This document shows positions 50,400 through 59,839 of a stretch of DNA of 64,000 nucleotides, piece by piece. This DNA is from Burkholderiaceae bacterium (GTDB taxonomy: Bacteria > Pseudomonadota > Gammaproteobacteria > Burkholderiales > Burkholderiaceae_D), in NCBI GenBank assembly GCA_031291325.1, contig JARLJG010000016.1, positions 1 to 64,000 on the forward strand. The letters run 5' to 3'. The position numbers and the translations under genes were made by a program. Within the stretch, counting starts at the first letter, position 1; each line of letters starts with the position of its first letter. A model generated the notes under the pieces. That model worked only from the letters and a program-made list of their open reading frames with translations. It made no database searches and was not told the origin of the DNA.

Positions 50400-51917
50400 C
50401 TAGTCGACGTGCGCCAGATTCAAATTCAACTGCGAGCGCACCGCATCGTCGTTCTCCGGCTTTGCATCGTTGCGCACGGATTCGAGGCGGTCGAGGTAGT
50501 CGCGCGAGATGTCGCCGGTCACGTAGACGCCGTCGAAGCAGGATGCCTCGAAATTCTTCAGCAGCGGATTGACGTCGGAAATCGAGCGCTTCAGCGCTTC
50601 GATGTCCTGGTACACCAGCGCGTCGGCGGTGATTTCGCGGCACACTTCTTCGTCGCTGCGGCCGTAGGCGATCAATTCGTTGCGGGTCGGCATGTCGATG
50701 CCATACACGTTCGGGAATTTGACCGGCGGCGCAGCGGAGGCGAAGATCACGCGCTTGGCGCCGGAGTCGCGCGCCATCTGCACGATCTCGCGGCTGGTGG
50801 TGCCGCGCACGATCGAGTCGTCCACCAGCAGCACGTTCTTGCCCTTGAATTCGGAGCCGATTGCATTCAGTTTCTGGCGCACCGACTTGCGGCGGATCGC
50901 CTGCCCCGGCATCAGGAAGGTGCGTCCGATATAACGGTTCTTGATGAAGCCTTCGCGGTATTCGAGATTCAGCTTGAGCGCCAGCTCCATCGCTGCCGGA
51001 CGGGAAGAATCGGGGATCGGCATCACCACGTCGATCTCGCCGTGGCTGAATTCGCGCTTGATCTTGTCGGCCAGGTATTCGCCCATCTTCAGGCGCGTGG
51101 CGTAGACGGAAGCGCCGTCGATGATCGAATCCGGGCGGGCCAGGTAGACGAACTCGAACGCGCACGGGTTCATGGTCGGATTTTCCGCGCATTGCTGGTT
51201 ATACAGCTTGCCATCCATGTCGATGAAAATCGCTTCGCCCGGAATCACGTCGCGCAGGAAGCGGAAACCCAAGCCTTCGAGCGCTACCGATTCGCTGGCG
51301 ACCACGTATTCCTGGCCTTTTTCGGTATCGTTGAAGCCGATGCACAAGGGGCGGATGCCGAACGGATCGCGGAAGGCGAGCAAACCGTAGCCGGCGATCT
51401 GCGCCACCACCGCATACGAGCCGCGCACCCGCTTGTGCAGCGCGGCCACGGTCTTGAACAACGAGGTCGGGTCGAGCGAATAGCCGGTGGTGGCTTCCTG
51501 CATTTCGTGCGCCAGCACGTTGAGCAACACTTCCGAATCGGAATCGGTGTTGATGTGGCGGCGGTCGTTCTTGAACATCTCGATCTTGAGCTGTTCGACG
51601 TTGGTCAGGTTGCCGTTGTGCGCGAGCGTGATGCCGAATGGGGCATTGACGTAGAACGGCTGCGCTTCTTCCGCGCTGGACGAGCCGGCAGTCGGATAAC
51701 GGACCTGGCCGATGCCGGCGTTGCCCATCAGCGAGCGCATGTTGCGGGTGCGGAAGACATCGCGCACCAGGCCGTTGGCCTTGTGCATGCTGAACTTGTT
51801 GCCGGAATTGGTTGCGATCCCGGCAGCGTCCTGACCGCGATGCTGCAACAGCAGCAGTGCGTCGTAGATCAACTGGTTGACGGGGCTATGGGAAACGACG
51901 CCGACTATGCCACACAT
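50400..51917 (-). CDS. purF: Amidophosphoribosyltransferase
   Basis: 505 residues from the ATG at 51917. It is the first enzyme of purine synthesis, transferring the glutamine amide nitrogen to PRPP. Cys2 (MCGIVGVV) is the nucleophile after Met removal, LLQHRGQDAAGI is the glutaminase motif, and the PRPP-binding loop reads NVLLVDDSIVRGTTSREIV. The frame is open to 51935 but MCGIVG must be the start. It is the last gene of accD-folC-dedD-cvpA-purF. A metZ gene often follows purF in related bacteria; here a pilin gene does. Confidence 0.97.
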   Translation of the reverse strand: MCGIVGVVSHSPVNQLIYDALLLLQHRGQDAAGIATNSGNKFSMHKANGLVRDVFRTRNMRSLMGNAGIGQVRYPTAGSSSAEEAQPFYVNAPFGITLAHNGNLTNVEQLKIEMFKNDRRHINTDSDSEVLLNVLAHEMQEATTGYSLDPTSLFKTVAALHKRVRGSYAVVAQIAGYGLLAFRDPFGIRPLCIGFNDTEKGQEYVVASESVALEGLGFRFLRDVIPGEAIFIDMDGKLYNQQCAENPTMNPCAFEFVYLARPDSIIDGASVYATRLKMGEYLADKIKREFSHGEIDVVMPIPDSSRPAAMELALKLNLEYREGFIKNRYIGRTFLMPGQAIRRKSVRQKLNAIGSEFKGKNVLLVDDSIVRGTTSREIVQMARDSGAKRVIFASAAPPVKFPNVYGIDMPTRNELIAYGRSDEEVCREITADALVYQDIEALKRSISDVNPLLKNFEASCFDGVYVTGDISRDYLDRLESVRNDAKPENDDAVRSQLNLNLAHVD

Positions 51918-51953
51918 GGTGGACTCCTCAAACAATCTAAAACATTTATACCA

Positions 51954-52442
51954 TTAAAACTTGACATACCTTGCGATATTGTCGGGCAAAAAGGGCTTGG
52001 CCGCGTGCGCTGCGGATTCCGCATACGGGCTCAGTTGCGCATGCCGCCAGAAATCCTGCTGCGGCAGCGCGGTCATTCCGCACAACGTCACCGCCACCAG
52101 CGCAATCACCGCGCCGCGCAACAATCCAAATACTGCTCCCAGGCCGCGATCGGCCAGCGTCAAGCCGGTCGCCGCGATGATCGAATCCAGCGCCATCGCC
52201 AGCAGCATGATCAGCAACCTGACGCCAATGAACAAGGCGATGAAGGCAACGATCAGGCGCGTCGCCTGGCCCGGAATAAAATCCGGCAACAGCAGCGCCA
52301 GCGCGCCGCCGTAGGCATTGGCCACGACCAACGCCACGATCCAACCAACCAGCGACAACAACTCCTTGACCAAGCCGCGCATGATGCCGATCAGGGTCGA
52401 GCAAGTCAATATGAACAAAAGAACATAATCGAAAATCGTCAT
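51954..52442 (-). CDS. cvpA: CvpA-family membrane protein
   Basis: 162 residues with four membrane helices beginning FDYVLLFILTCSTLIGIMRGLVKELLSLVGWIVAL, the CvpA signature with GxxRG and the following loop. Homologues are needed for colicin V production and for envelope stress tolerance. It sits between dedD and purF, with 36 bases to the purF start, the conserved order. Confidence 0.93.
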   Translation of the reverse strand: MTIFDYVLLFILTCSTLIGIMRGLVKELLSLVGWIVALVVANAYGGALALLLPDFIPGQATRLIVAFIALFIGVRLLIMLLAMALDSIIAATGLTLADRGLGAVFGLLRGAVIALVAVTLCGMTALPQQDFWRHAQLSPYAESAAHAAKPFLPDNIARYVKF

Positions 52443-52456
52443 GCTGCCATCAGGCG

Positions 52457-53419
52457 CTACGACGGCATCAACTTGCCGTTAAACCCGAGCTTGCCGAGCT
52501 TCACGCGCGCACTCTCCGCTTCATCCTTGCTGCCGAACGGGCCTACCCGTACCCGTATGCGCACACCCGCATCGGTCGGCACCTTTTGCACATACGACTT
52601 GAACCCGGCTTCGGTCAACTTGCCTTGCAATTCGGTCACTTTTTCTTCCGATGCCAGCGCGGCCACCTGCACCACGAATTTGCCGGGCTTCTTGTCGGCG
52701 CTCGGCTTGGCATCGCTGTCCTTGCCGTCCAGGATCGCAGCGGCGCGGGCATCGTCGTGCTCGGGTTTCGCTTGCGGCTTGGGCTCGGCGGCGTGCTCCA
52801 CCTTCACTGGCGGCTTGACCTCGGCAGCTTCATGCGCCGGTTCTTGCGGCTTGACTTTGACGGAGGCGACAGCAGCCGCGCCGGCGGGCGTCACAGTGGT
52901 GGGCGGACTGGCGGTTTGCGCCGGCATTTTAACAGGAGTTGCGGCAGGCGGTGTGGCAGCGGCAGCATTCGGCTTGGGCATCTGCACCAGTTGTTCCTGC
53001 TGGCCGAGGGAGGCCGCCGCCGACACCGAAGCGGCAGGCGCGCTGGCAGCGTTGGGGGGTGGCGCTGTCGTTGTCGCTGAAGCTGGCGCCGCAGCCGGCA
53101 GCGCGGCGCCTGGCTTGTCCTTGGACGGGATCTGGACCGCAATATCTTCGGACACGGGCTTCGGCTCGGAATCGAGGATCATCGGCAAACCGATAATCAT
53201 CGCCAACACCAACGCGACCGCGCCAACCAGGCGGCGACGTGCGCGCTTCTTTTCGGGCAATACGGGATCGACCGGCGAATTCGCTTCCTTGGTCGACTTG
53301 CCGGATTTGCGTTTGCGTCCGCGCGCCAGTTGCGACTCCTCCTCGGCGCGCGAATAAAATTCGCCTTCGCCGGATGGAGTTTCCTGCTTGCTTTTACGGA
53401 GGAACGAGAACAAGCCCAT
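52457..53419 (-). CDS. dedD: SPOR-domain protein, DedD-like
   Basis: 320 residues. A charged cytoplasmic N-terminus (RGRKRKSGKSTKEA) leads to one membrane helix (LVGAVALVLAMIIGLPMIL, about 64-82), a long Ala/Pro/Lys-rich linker and a C-terminal SPOR domain (about 245-320: FVVQVAALASEEKVTELQGKL, RIRVRVGPFGSKDEAES). SPOR domains bind denuded peptidoglycan at the division septum. The gene lies between folC and cvpA. Confidence 0.92.
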   Translation of the reverse strand: MGLFSFLRKSKQETPSGEGEFYSRAEEESQLARGRKRKSGKSTKEANSPVDPVLPEKKRARRRLVGAVALVLAMIIGLPMILDSEPKPVSEDIAVQIPSKDKPGAALPAAAPASATTTAPPPNAASAPAASVSAAASLGQQEQLVQMPKPNAAAATPPAATPVKMPAQTASPPTTVTPAGAAAVASVKVKPQEPAHEAAEVKPPVKVEHAAEPKPQAKPEHDDARAAAILDGKDSDAKPSADKKPGKFVVQVAALASEEKVTELQGKLTEAGFKSYVQKVPTDAGVRIRVRVGPFGSKDEAESARVKLGKLGFNGKLMPS

Positions 53420-53437
53420 GCAATCAATATCGAGTTA

Positions 53438-54730
53438 TCAACGATTTCGGGCCGACATCACGCCGGCGACGGTCAAGAACGATCCGAAAACCACAATTCT
53501 ATCATCCTCCCTCGCTCGGCTCATCGCATTTGCGTAAGCATCTGCCGGCGACGTGAATTTTTCGATACTTTTCTCTTCGCCCGGCTGCTGATTCGGCGTC
53601 ACGCCGGCTCGCAATAATTTTTCTTCGATCTGTTGCGCGCTTGCCGCACGCGGCAGCGGCAAATCGGTCACGCACCAATGGTCGACGATGCCTTTCAACT
53701 GCGCAATCACGCCGTCGATATCCTTATCCAGCATAGAACCAAACACTGCAAAAGTGAATCGATGAAATCCCATATTGCCGAGATTTTGCGCCAGCGCTGC
53801 CGCCGCATGCGGATTATGCGCGACATCGAGCACCACCGTCGGTCGCCCCGGCAACACCTGGAAACGCCCCGGCAGATCGACCATCGTCAAGCCGTTGCGC
53901 ACTTCCTGCGCGCCGACCGGCAAGCGGTCGCGCAATACTTCGAGCGCCGCCAGCACTGCCGACGCATTCAATAGCTGATTGGCGCCGCGCAGGTTCGGAT
54001 AGCCGAGCGAATTGCGGCGTTGTCCGCGACCGCCGTAATTCCATTGCTGCTTGTCGCCGGAATAGTTGAAATCGCGCCCGAATAGCCACAGGTCGGCGCC
54101 GATCTGTTCTGCATGCTGCACCAGCGATTGCGGCGCCACCGGATCGGCGCAGATCGCAGGTTTGCCGGCACGGAAGATTCCGGCTTTCTCGAAACCGATC
54201 TTTTCGCGCGTGTCGCCGAGGTAATCGACGTGGTCGATATCGACGCTGGTGACAATCGCAACGTCGCCGTCGAACACGTTGACGGCATCGAGCCGTCCAC
54301 CCAGGCCGACTTCGAGGATCACCGCATCCAGATCCTGCTGCGCAAACAAATGCACGATGGCCAACGTGGTGAATTCAAAATAGGTGAGCGAAATATCGCC
54401 GCGCGCCGCTTCGACCGCCTCGAAACTGGCGATCAAGGCCGCATCGGACGCGCATTCGCCGCGCAGCCGCGCGCGCTCGTTGAAATGCAGGAAATGCGGC
54501 TTGATATACAGGCCGACGCGGTAACCGGCGCGCAACAGGATCGATTCCAGCATCGCGCAGGTGGAACCCTTGCCGTTGGTGCCGCCGACCACGATCACCG
54601 GACATTTAAAGCGGATGGCTAGCCGCTCCTTGACCTGGGCGACACGCTCCAGGCCGAGGTCGATGGCCTTGAAGTGGCGCGACTCCAGCAAGGCGAGCCA
54701 GTCTGCGAGTGTGGTGGGATTGCTTTGCAT
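53438..54730 (-). CDS. folC: Dihydrofolate synthase / folylpolyglutamate synthase
   Basis: 430 residues. Mur-ligase-like: ATP loop VVGGTNGKGSTCAMLE, HFNERARLRG, FEFTTLAIVHLFAQQDLDAVILEVGLGGRLDAVN, and the C-terminal VLDVAHNPHAAAALAQNL. It joins glutamate to dihydropteroate and extends the polyglutamate tail of folates. It is followed by dedD with 18 bases between them and separated from accD by a palindromic repeat. Confidence 0.95.
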   Translation of the reverse strand: MQSNPTTLADWLALLESRHFKAIDLGLERVAQVKERLAIRFKCPVIVVGGTNGKGSTCAMLESILLRAGYRVGLYIKPHFLHFNERARLRGECASDAALIASFEAVEAARGDISLTYFEFTTLAIVHLFAQQDLDAVILEVGLGGRLDAVNVFDGDVAIVTSVDIDHVDYLGDTREKIGFEKAGIFRAGKPAICADPVAPQSLVQHAEQIGADLWLFGRDFNYSGDKQQWNYGGRGQRRNSLGYPNLRGANQLLNASAVLAALEVLRDRLPVGAQEVRNGLTMVDLPGRFQVLPGRPTVVLDVAHNPHAAAALAQNLGNMGFHRFTFAVFGSMLDKDIDGVIAQLKGIVDHWCVTDLPLPRAASAQQIEEKLLRAGVTPNQQPGEEKSIEKFTSPADAYANAMSRAREDDRIVVFGSFLTVAGVMSARNR

Positions 54731-54748
54731 CTTATGTTACGCGCCGTG

Positions 54749-55015
54749 CTCCCCTCTCCCGCAGGCGGGAGAGGGGTGGGGCGGGCCGCGTAGGCTGAGG
54801 GCCGTTGATCGAAGAGAAGCCGTCAACATCCGATAAATCATTTCCATTAATGCCTCGTTATTCCAAAAACGCAATGCGGCGATACCATGTGCATGCCACT
54901 ATTCGCTATAGCTGCTATCCGGGAAGTGCTCCACAATTATTCTTCCTTTCTTCGATCAATCGCCCTCAGCCTACGCGGCCCGCCCCACCCCTCTCCCGCC
55001 TGCGGGAGAGGGGAG
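54749..55015. repeat. Long inverted repeat (about 68-bp arms)
   Basis: Arm 54749-54816 and arm 54948-55015 are inverted copies with only a few mismatches. Both carry CTCCCCTCTCCCGC, CGGGCCGCGTAGGCTGAGGG and GATCGAAGA. The 131-base centre is AT-richer and has no gene. It fills the 386-base gap between accD and folC, where the genes are often contiguous, and looks like a small non-autonomous element. Confidence 0.8.
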
Positions 55016-55071
55016 CAAAGTGCATCGCGTGAGTAAGCATCCCAAAGCACATATGGCGATGATTTGAAAAT

Positions 55072-55099
55072 TAAAAAGCCCGGATGGTCCGGGCTTTGC
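55072..55099 (-). terminator. Intrinsic terminator after accD
   Basis: Minus-strand hairpin AAAGCCCGGA-CCA-TCCGGGCTTT at 55075-55097, followed by TTTAATTTT, starting 20 bases after the accD stop. It suggests that accD is separately terminated from folC, in keeping with the repeat inserted between them. Confidence 0.8.
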
Positions 55100-55116
55100 G
55101 TAAATGGTGCAGGAGT

Positions 55117-55989
55117 TCAGGCCAACACGTCCGCCGGCTGATTCTGCAGCAAAGCCAGCAAATGCGCGATTTCTTCACGCATTTTGCGACGGTCGACGAT
55201 CATGTCGATTGCGCCCTTCTGGATCAGGAATTCGGCCCGCTGGAAGCCTTCCGGCAATTTTTCGCGCACGGTGCTTTCGATCACGCGCGGGCCGGCAAAG
55301 CCGATCAAGGCTTTCGGTTCGGCCATCACGATGTCGCCCAGGAAGGCGAACGAAGCCGACACCCCGCCCATGGTCGGATCGGTCAATACCGAAATAAACG
55401 GCAATTTCTTTTCCGCAAGCTTGGTCAAGATAGCCGTGGTTTTCGCCATTTGCATCAATGACAACAAGCCTTCTTGCATACGAGCACCGCCGGTTGCTGT
55501 AATACAAATAAGCGGCACTTTTTGTTCCAGCGCGACTTGCGCAGCGCGCACAAAGCGTTCGCCGACCACCGAACCCATCGATCCGCCCATGAATTCAAAC
55601 TCGAAGCAGGCGACCACGACCGGCAAGCTCATGATGGAGCCGCCCAGCACGATCAACGCATCGGTCTCGCCGGTGGCGTCCATCGCCGCTTTCAAGCGGT
55701 CCGGGTATTTTTTGCTGTCCTTGAATTTGAGCGTGTCGACCGGCAATGCCTCTTGTCCGATTTCATAGCGACCGCCGGCATCCAGCAGCGCATCCAGGCG
55801 ATCGCGGGCGCGGATGCGCATGTGGTGATCGCATTTGGGGCAGACATGGATATTCGATTCGAGATCGGTGCGGTACAACACTGCTTCGCAAGACGGGCAC
55901 TTGACCCACAATCCCTCGGGAATCGACTTGCGGGTCGCGGCTTCTGACCGCTGAATACGGGGGGGCAATAGTTTTTCCAGCCAACTCAT
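55117..55989 (-). CDS. accD: Acetyl-CoA carboxylase, carboxyltransferase beta subunit
   Basis: 290 residues. The N-terminal zinc ribbon is [10 protein letters not shown] through HVCPKCDHH (two Cys-x2-Cys pairs). The crotonase-like carboxyltransferase domain shows [17 protein letters not shown] and [16 protein letters not shown] and [11 protein letters not shown]. With AccA it transfers the carboxyl group from biotin to acetyl-CoA, the first step of fatty acid synthesis. Length and order are as in other Betaproteobacteria. Confidence 0.97.
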   Translation of the reverse strand: MSWLEKLLPPRIQRSEAATRKSIPEGLWVKCPSCEAVLYRTDLESNIHVCPKCDHHMRIRARDRLDALLDAGGRYEIGQEALPVDTLKFKDSKKYPDRLKAAMDATGETDALIVLGGSIMSLPVVVACFEFEFMGGSMGSVVGERFVRAAQVALEQKVPLICITATGGARMQEGLLSLMQMAKTTAILTKLAEKKLPFISVLTDPTMGGVSASFAFLGDIVMAEPKALIGFAGPRVIESTVREKLPEGFQRAEFLIQKGAIDMIVDRRKMREEIAHLLALLQNQPADVLA

Positions 55990-56074
55990 GGAAACCTCTT
56001 TTCAAATTTGACCTGCCGCATTGTACAGCCGCTTGGCGAATGCGCCAAGTTTTGGCAGATTAACAATACACAGA

Positions 56075-56299
56075 TCAATGACCGCCGGTTTGGCTATCAA
56101 GTCGATCCAATATGTCCAACGCCGTCTGTACGTCACCTTGAATCGCCAATGCGCGGAACCGATTTTCCGTATCCCACGCTGCCAGTGCCTGCGCGCTCAT
56201 TTCTTCCATCAGCTTATTAACGCTTAAGCCACGGCTCCGAGCAAGCGTTTTCAAGCGCAAAGCGGTGCTTTCCGGCAAACGGATTGTGAGTGTGGTCAT
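56075..56299 (-). CDS. Ribbon-helix-helix (CopG/Arc-type) protein, possible orphan antitoxin
   Basis: 74 residues from the ATG at 56299 (GGAG 8 bases upstream). MTTLTIRLPESTALRLKTLARSRGLSVNKLMEEM is a standard ribbon-helix-helix DNA-binding fold. The C-terminus (TENRFRALAIQGDVQTALDILDRL) resembles antitoxins of toxin-antitoxin pairs. No toxin gene is next to it on the same strand, so it is either an orphan antitoxin or a small regulator. Confidence 0.75.
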   Translation of the reverse strand: MTTLTIRLPESTALRLKTLARSRGLSVNKLMEEMSAQALAAWDTENRFRALAIQGDVQTALDILDRLDSQTGGH

Positions 56300-56361
56300 C
56301 GCATTTTCTCCAAATTGCAGGGCCAACGCATCAAATTCAGCGCATAATCAGGCACTTACGC

Positions 56362-56485
56362 CCCTTCCCCCTTGCAGGGGGAAGGTTGGGATGGGGGTAG
56401 AGTGTCCAAATTACCGCATCACGTATCTCGACCGCCCTACCCCTCCCTACGCGGGCCGCCCTAACCCTCCCCCTTTGTATGGACC
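56362..56485. repeat. Imperfect palindromic repeat, same family as 21113-21243
   Basis: The left part has CCCCCTTGCAGGGGG and GGGATGGGGGTAGAGTG. The right part has CGACCGCCCTACCCCTCCC and CCCTAACCCTCCCCCTTTG as a degraded inverted partner. The strong match of the left part to the ilvH-ilvC repeat shows they are copies of one dispersed element. Confidence 0.6.
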
Positions 56486-56542
56486 CTGCTCCAAATCGGC
56501 TTTTTTGTCACTCAACACGAAAATTATGCTAATCTAACCAAT

Positions 56543-56746
56543 ATGTCTACCGCCCTCTCTCCCATCGTTTCGGAATTCGACACAGCCGAACAAGCCGAAT
56601 CATATGACCGTTGGCTTCGCGCCAAGGTGCAAAGATCGCTGGAAGATCCGCGCCCAAGCATCCCTCACGACCAAGTGATGGCGAAGGTTCAAGCCATTAT
56701 CGACGCCAAGCGCAAAGAGAATGCTGCTCGTTCAGTGGCTGCGTGA
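56543..56746 (+). CDS. RelB/StbD-like antitoxin
   Basis: 67 residues: VSEFDTAEQAESYDRWLRAKVQRSLEDPRPSIPHDQVMAKVQAII, a pattern known from small antitoxins paired with ParE/RelE-type toxins in proteobacteria. It overlaps the toxin gene by 26 bases in a different frame, which enforces coupled production. A weak promoter (TATGCTAATCT) lies just upstream. The module is intact. Confidence 0.85.
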   Translation: MSTALSPIVSEFDTAEQAESYDRWLRAKVQRSLEDPRPSIPHDQVMAKVQAIIDAKRKENAARSVAA

Positions 56747-56996
56747 GGCTGAAGACGATCTTGTCGAAATCGTTTCTTTCATCGCCGACCGCGACGAAAT
56801 CGCGGCACAGCGCCTGAAAGATGCCATCGAGTTCGCTGCGTCAAGAGTTCCCGAACATCCTTACCTGTATCGCCTCGGCGTAGTTCCAGGCACACGCGAA
56901 ATCGTTGTTCACCCCAATTACATCGTTGTATATCGCATCGCGTCGACGTGCGTTGAAATTGTCAACGTGGTGCATGCTCGACAAGAGTATCCCTGA
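56721..56996 (+). CDS. RelE/ParE-family toxin
   Basis: 91 residues of the RelE/ParE fold: QWLREAEDDLVEIVSFIADRDEIAAQRLKDAI, then the strand region YRLGVVPGTREIVVHPNYIVVYRI and VEIVNVVHARQEYP. Conserved Arg/His positions near the C-terminus are present. Whether it targets gyrase (ParE) or mRNA (RelE) cannot be told. It is convergent with trpA. Confidence 0.88.
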   Translation: MLLVQWLREAEDDLVEIVSFIADRDEIAAQRLKDAIEFAASRVPEHPYLYRLGVVPGTREIVVHPNYIVVYRIASTCVEIVNVVHARQEYP

Positions 56997-57016
56997 CGCC
57001 CTGTCTCCATAGCAAT

Positions 57017-57050
57017 AAGCAGGGCGAAAAAGGGTATTTCCGCCCTGCTT
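57017..57050. terminator. Hairpin between the toxin gene and trpA
   Basis: 10-bp perfect stem AAGCAGGGCG / CGCCCTGCTT with a 14-base loop, between two convergent genes. Neither side has a strong T-tract, so it is only a probable terminator for the convergent transcripts. Confidence 0.4.
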
Positions 57051-57079
57051 GCAGAAGATCAAGTCATTACTTGGTGGGC

Positions 57080-57877
57080 TTACTCGTCCAGCGCCTTGCG
57101 TATCCCGCCCAAAAACGTCCGCACCGCATCGACCGCCTTCTCGCGCGGCGAATTTTCCAGTTCCTGGATGATGCGGCTGCCGATGACGACTGCATCCGAT
57201 ACCGTCGCCACCGCCTTGGCCGTGGCGGCGTCGCGGATGCCGAAGCCGACGCCGATTGGCAGTTTTACATGCTTGCGGATCGCTGCCAGGCGTTGCGCGA
57301 CTTCCGTGGTGTCGATATTGGCAGCGCCGGTCACGCCCTTCAACGACACGTAATAGCTGAAGCCGCTGCCGACCTTGGCGACTTGCTCGATGCGCTCTTC
57401 GGTCGAGGTCGGCGATAGCAGGAAGATCAAGTCCAGCCCGTTGGCGCGCATGCTTTGCGCGAATTCTTCGCATTCCTCGGGTGGATAATCGACCACGATG
57501 GTGCCGTCCACGCCCGCTTCTTTCGCGGCGTCGATATAGGCTTGCTGGCCGATGCGTTCGATCGGGTTGGCATAGCCCATCAGCACGATGGGCGTGCGGT
57601 CATTGGTCTTGCGAAATTCCGCGACAATGCCGAACACATCGCGGATGCCGATGCCGAATTTCAACGCCCGTTCGCAGGCGCGCTGGATCACCGGGCCTTC
57701 GGCCATCGGGTCGGAGAAAGGCACGCCGAGTTCGATCACGTCCGCGCCGCCTTCGACCAATGCATGCAGCAAGGGCAGCGTCAGTTCGGGCGCAGGGTCG
57801 CCGGCGGTGATGAAGGGAATCAGCGCCTTGCGCTTTTGTGCCGCCAGGGCGGCGAATGTGGCTTGGATTCTGGACAT
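57080..57877 (-). CDS. trpA: Tryptophan synthase alpha subunit
   Basis: 265 residues, TIM barrel. [45 protein letters not shown] contains the catalytic Glu and the following Asp-rich loop, and [11 protein letters not shown] and VIGSRI mark the phosphate site. It cleaves indole-3-glycerol phosphate to indole, which is channelled to TrpB. It starts 3 bases after the trpB stop. Confidence 0.97.
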   Translation of the reverse strand: MSRIQATFAALAAQKRKALIPFITAGDPAPELTLPLLHALVEGGADVIELGVPFSDPMAEGPVIQRACERALKFGIGIRDVFGIVAEFRKTNDRTPIVLMGYANPIERIGQQAYIDAAKEAGVDGTIVVDYPPEECEEFAQSMRANGLDLIFLLSPTSTEERIEQVAKVGSGFSYYVSLKGVTGAANIDTTEVAQRLAAIRKHVKLPIGVGFGIRDAATAKAVATVSDAVVIGSRIIQELENSPREKAVDAVRTFLGGIRKALDE

Positions 57878-57880
57878 GAT

Positions 57881-59143
57881 TTATACCGCCTTCTTCGCGC
57901 GTTCGGCCACTGTATGCATATCCTTGTCGCCGCGTCCGGACAAATTGACCAGGATGATCTTGTCCTTGGGCAGCGTCGCTGCGAACTTGGCCGCATAGGC
58001 CAGCGCATGGCTCGATTCCAGCGCCGGAATGATGCCTTCGATGCGGCAGCACTGATGGAATGCCGCTACCGCCTCGTCGTCGGTAATCGACACGTATTGC
58101 GCGCGCCCGCTATCTTTGAGCCACGCATGCTCGGGGCCGACGCCAGGGTAATCGAGGCCAGCCGACACCGAATGGGTTTCGATGATCTGGCCGTTGGCAT
58201 CTTGCAGCAGATAGGTGCGATTGCCATGCAGCACGCCGGGCGAACCAGCCAGCAGCGAAGCCGAATGACGCCCGGTTTCAAGGCCGTCGCCGGCTGCTTC
58301 GACGCCGATCAATTGCACATCCGGGTAGTCGATATACGGGTAAAAAATCCCCATCGCATTCGAGCCGCCGCCGATGCAGGCAATCACGTAATCCGGTTGG
58401 CGTCCGGCCAATTCCGGCATTTGTTCTATGCATTCGGCGCCGATCACCGACTGGAAGTCGCGCACCATCATCGGATACGGATGCGGGCCGGCAACCGTGC
58501 CGATGATGTAGAAGGTGTTTTCGACGTTGGTGACCCAGTCGCGCATCGCTTCGTTCAACGCATCCTTCAAGGTCTTGGAGCCGGATTCGACGGGGACGAC
58601 TTTCGCGCCCAGCAATTCCATCCGGTACACGTTCTGCACCTGGCGCTTGACATCTTCGCTGCCCATGTAGACCACGCATTCCATGCCGAAGCGGGCGCAG
58701 ATGGTGGCGGTGGCGACGCCATGCTGGCCGGCGCCGGTTTCGGCGATCACGCGCTTCTTGCCCATGCGCTTGGCGAGCAGTGCTTGCCCGATCACGTTAT
58801 TGATCTTGTGTGCGCCGGTGTGGTTCAAGTCTTCGCGCTTGAAGTAAATCTGCGCGCCGCCGGCGATCTCGGACCAGCGCTTGGCGTGGTAGATCGGGCT
58901 GGGGCGACCGACGAAGTGTTTAAGTTCGCTGTGGAATTCGGCCAGGAATTCCGGGTCTTTGCTGTAATGCGCGTACGCGGCCTTGAGTTCGCTCAACGCA
59001 TGGGTCAGCGTCTCGGAAACGAAGCTGCCGCCATACGGGCCGAAGTGGCCGCGTGCGTCGGGCAGGTTGTAATGGGCAGCTTGAATCACTGCCGCCGTGT
59101 GCAAATCAGTGCGCAGGTTGTCGCGCGGATTGATGATGGTCAT
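57881..59143 (-). CDS. trpB: Tryptophan synthase beta subunit
   Basis: 420 residues, PLP enzyme joining indole and serine. The PLP lysine is in [11 protein letters not shown], the phosphate-binding loop is [10 protein letters not shown], and [13 protein letters not shown] is the catalytic glutamate region. An N-terminal extension of about 20 residues ([16 protein letters not shown]) is ordinary for the beta group. It lies between trpF and trpA, with 9 bases to trpF. Confidence 0.97.
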   Translation of the reverse strand: MTIINPRDNLRTDLHTAAVIQAAHYNLPDARGHFGPYGGSFVSETLTHALSELKAAYAHYSKDPEFLAEFHSELKHFVGRPSPIYHAKRWSEIAGGAQIYFKREDLNHTGAHKINNVIGQALLAKRMGKKRVIAETGAGQHGVATATICARFGMECVVYMGSEDVKRQVQNVYRMELLGAKVVPVESGSKTLKDALNEAMRDWVTNVENTFYIIGTVAGPHPYPMMVRDFQSVIGAECIEQMPELAGRQPDYVIACIGGGSNAMGIFYPYIDYPDVQLIGVEAAGDGLETGRHSASLLAGSPGVLHGNRTYLLQDANGQIIETHSVSAGLDYPGVGPEHAWLKDSGRAQYVSITDDEAVAAFHQCCRIEGIIPALESSHALAYAAKFAATLPKDKIILVNLSGRGDKDMHTVAERAKKAV

Positions 59144-59152
59144 AGAGTTCTC

Positions 59153-59818
59153 TCATGGGATGCTTGCATCTGCCGCCTGCACCGCGTCGACAAACGCGCG
59201 GATTTTGGCGACATCCTTGATGCCCTTGCTGTGTTCGACGCCACTGCTGACGTCGACCGCATACGGGCGCACGCGCAACAACGCCTCAGTGACGTTTTGC
59301 GCGTTCAAGCCACCACTTAAAACGACCCGAGGCGCGAGTTCTTCTGGAATGAGAGCCCAATCGAAAACCTTTCCACCACCGCCATAACCATCGACGAATG
59401 CATCGAGCAGCAAGCCGGCGAACAATGGACTGGCTGCGCGATATTCGTGTTCGTATTCTAGCAAATCTTCCGACCGCAGTCCCGGTTGCACCCGAATCGC
59501 CCGCAAAAATGGCCGATTGACCGCCTTGGCTGCCGCGCAACACTGGTCCAGCGTCTCGTCGCCGTGGAATTGCAGGATCGACACCGGCGCTTGCGCGACC
59601 ACGGCGGCGACCTCCTCCGCACTGGCGTTGACGAACAAGCCGACGCTGCCGATGAACGGCGGCAGCGTGGCAATCAAGCCGGCTGCGGCTTGTGGCGCTA
59701 TGTAGCGCGGGCTGGCTGGGTAAAACACGAAGCCGAGCGCATCGGCGCCGGCCGCCAGTGCCGCTTGCACGTCTTCGGGCCGCGTCAGGCCGCAAATTTT
59801 GATGCGGGTTCGGTGCAT
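59153..59818 (-). CDS. trpF: Phosphoribosylanthranilate isomerase
   Basis: 221 residues, TIM barrel. IKICGLTRPEDVQAALAAGADALGFVFYPASPRYI has the catalytic Cys; the catalytic Asp is in the AYAVDVSSGVE region, and SGGLNAQNV is the phosphate loop. It converts phosphoribosylanthranilate to the 1'-deoxyribulose form in tryptophan synthesis. It lies between truA and trpB on the same strand. Confidence 0.96.
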   Translation of the reverse strand: MHRTRIKICGLTRPEDVQAALAAGADALGFVFYPASPRYIAPQAAAGLIATLPPFIGSVGLFVNASAEEVAAVVAQAPVSILQFHGDETLDQCCAAAKAVNRPFLRAIRVQPGLRSEDLLEYEHEYRAASPLFAGLLLDAFVDGYGGGGKVFDWALIPEELAPRVVLSGGLNAQNVTEALLRVRPYAVDVSSGVEHSKGIKDVAKIRAFVDAVQAADASIP

Positions 59819-59839
59819 AGGCTGGGTCGATTCGCAATT

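Noticed and set aside
50331..53357. Very long plus-strand open frame (about 1000 codons) across purF, cvpA and dedD
   Set aside because: It is antisense to three well-identified genes; its translation is low-complexity and matches no family. High GC and codon bias of the true strand keep the opposite frame open.
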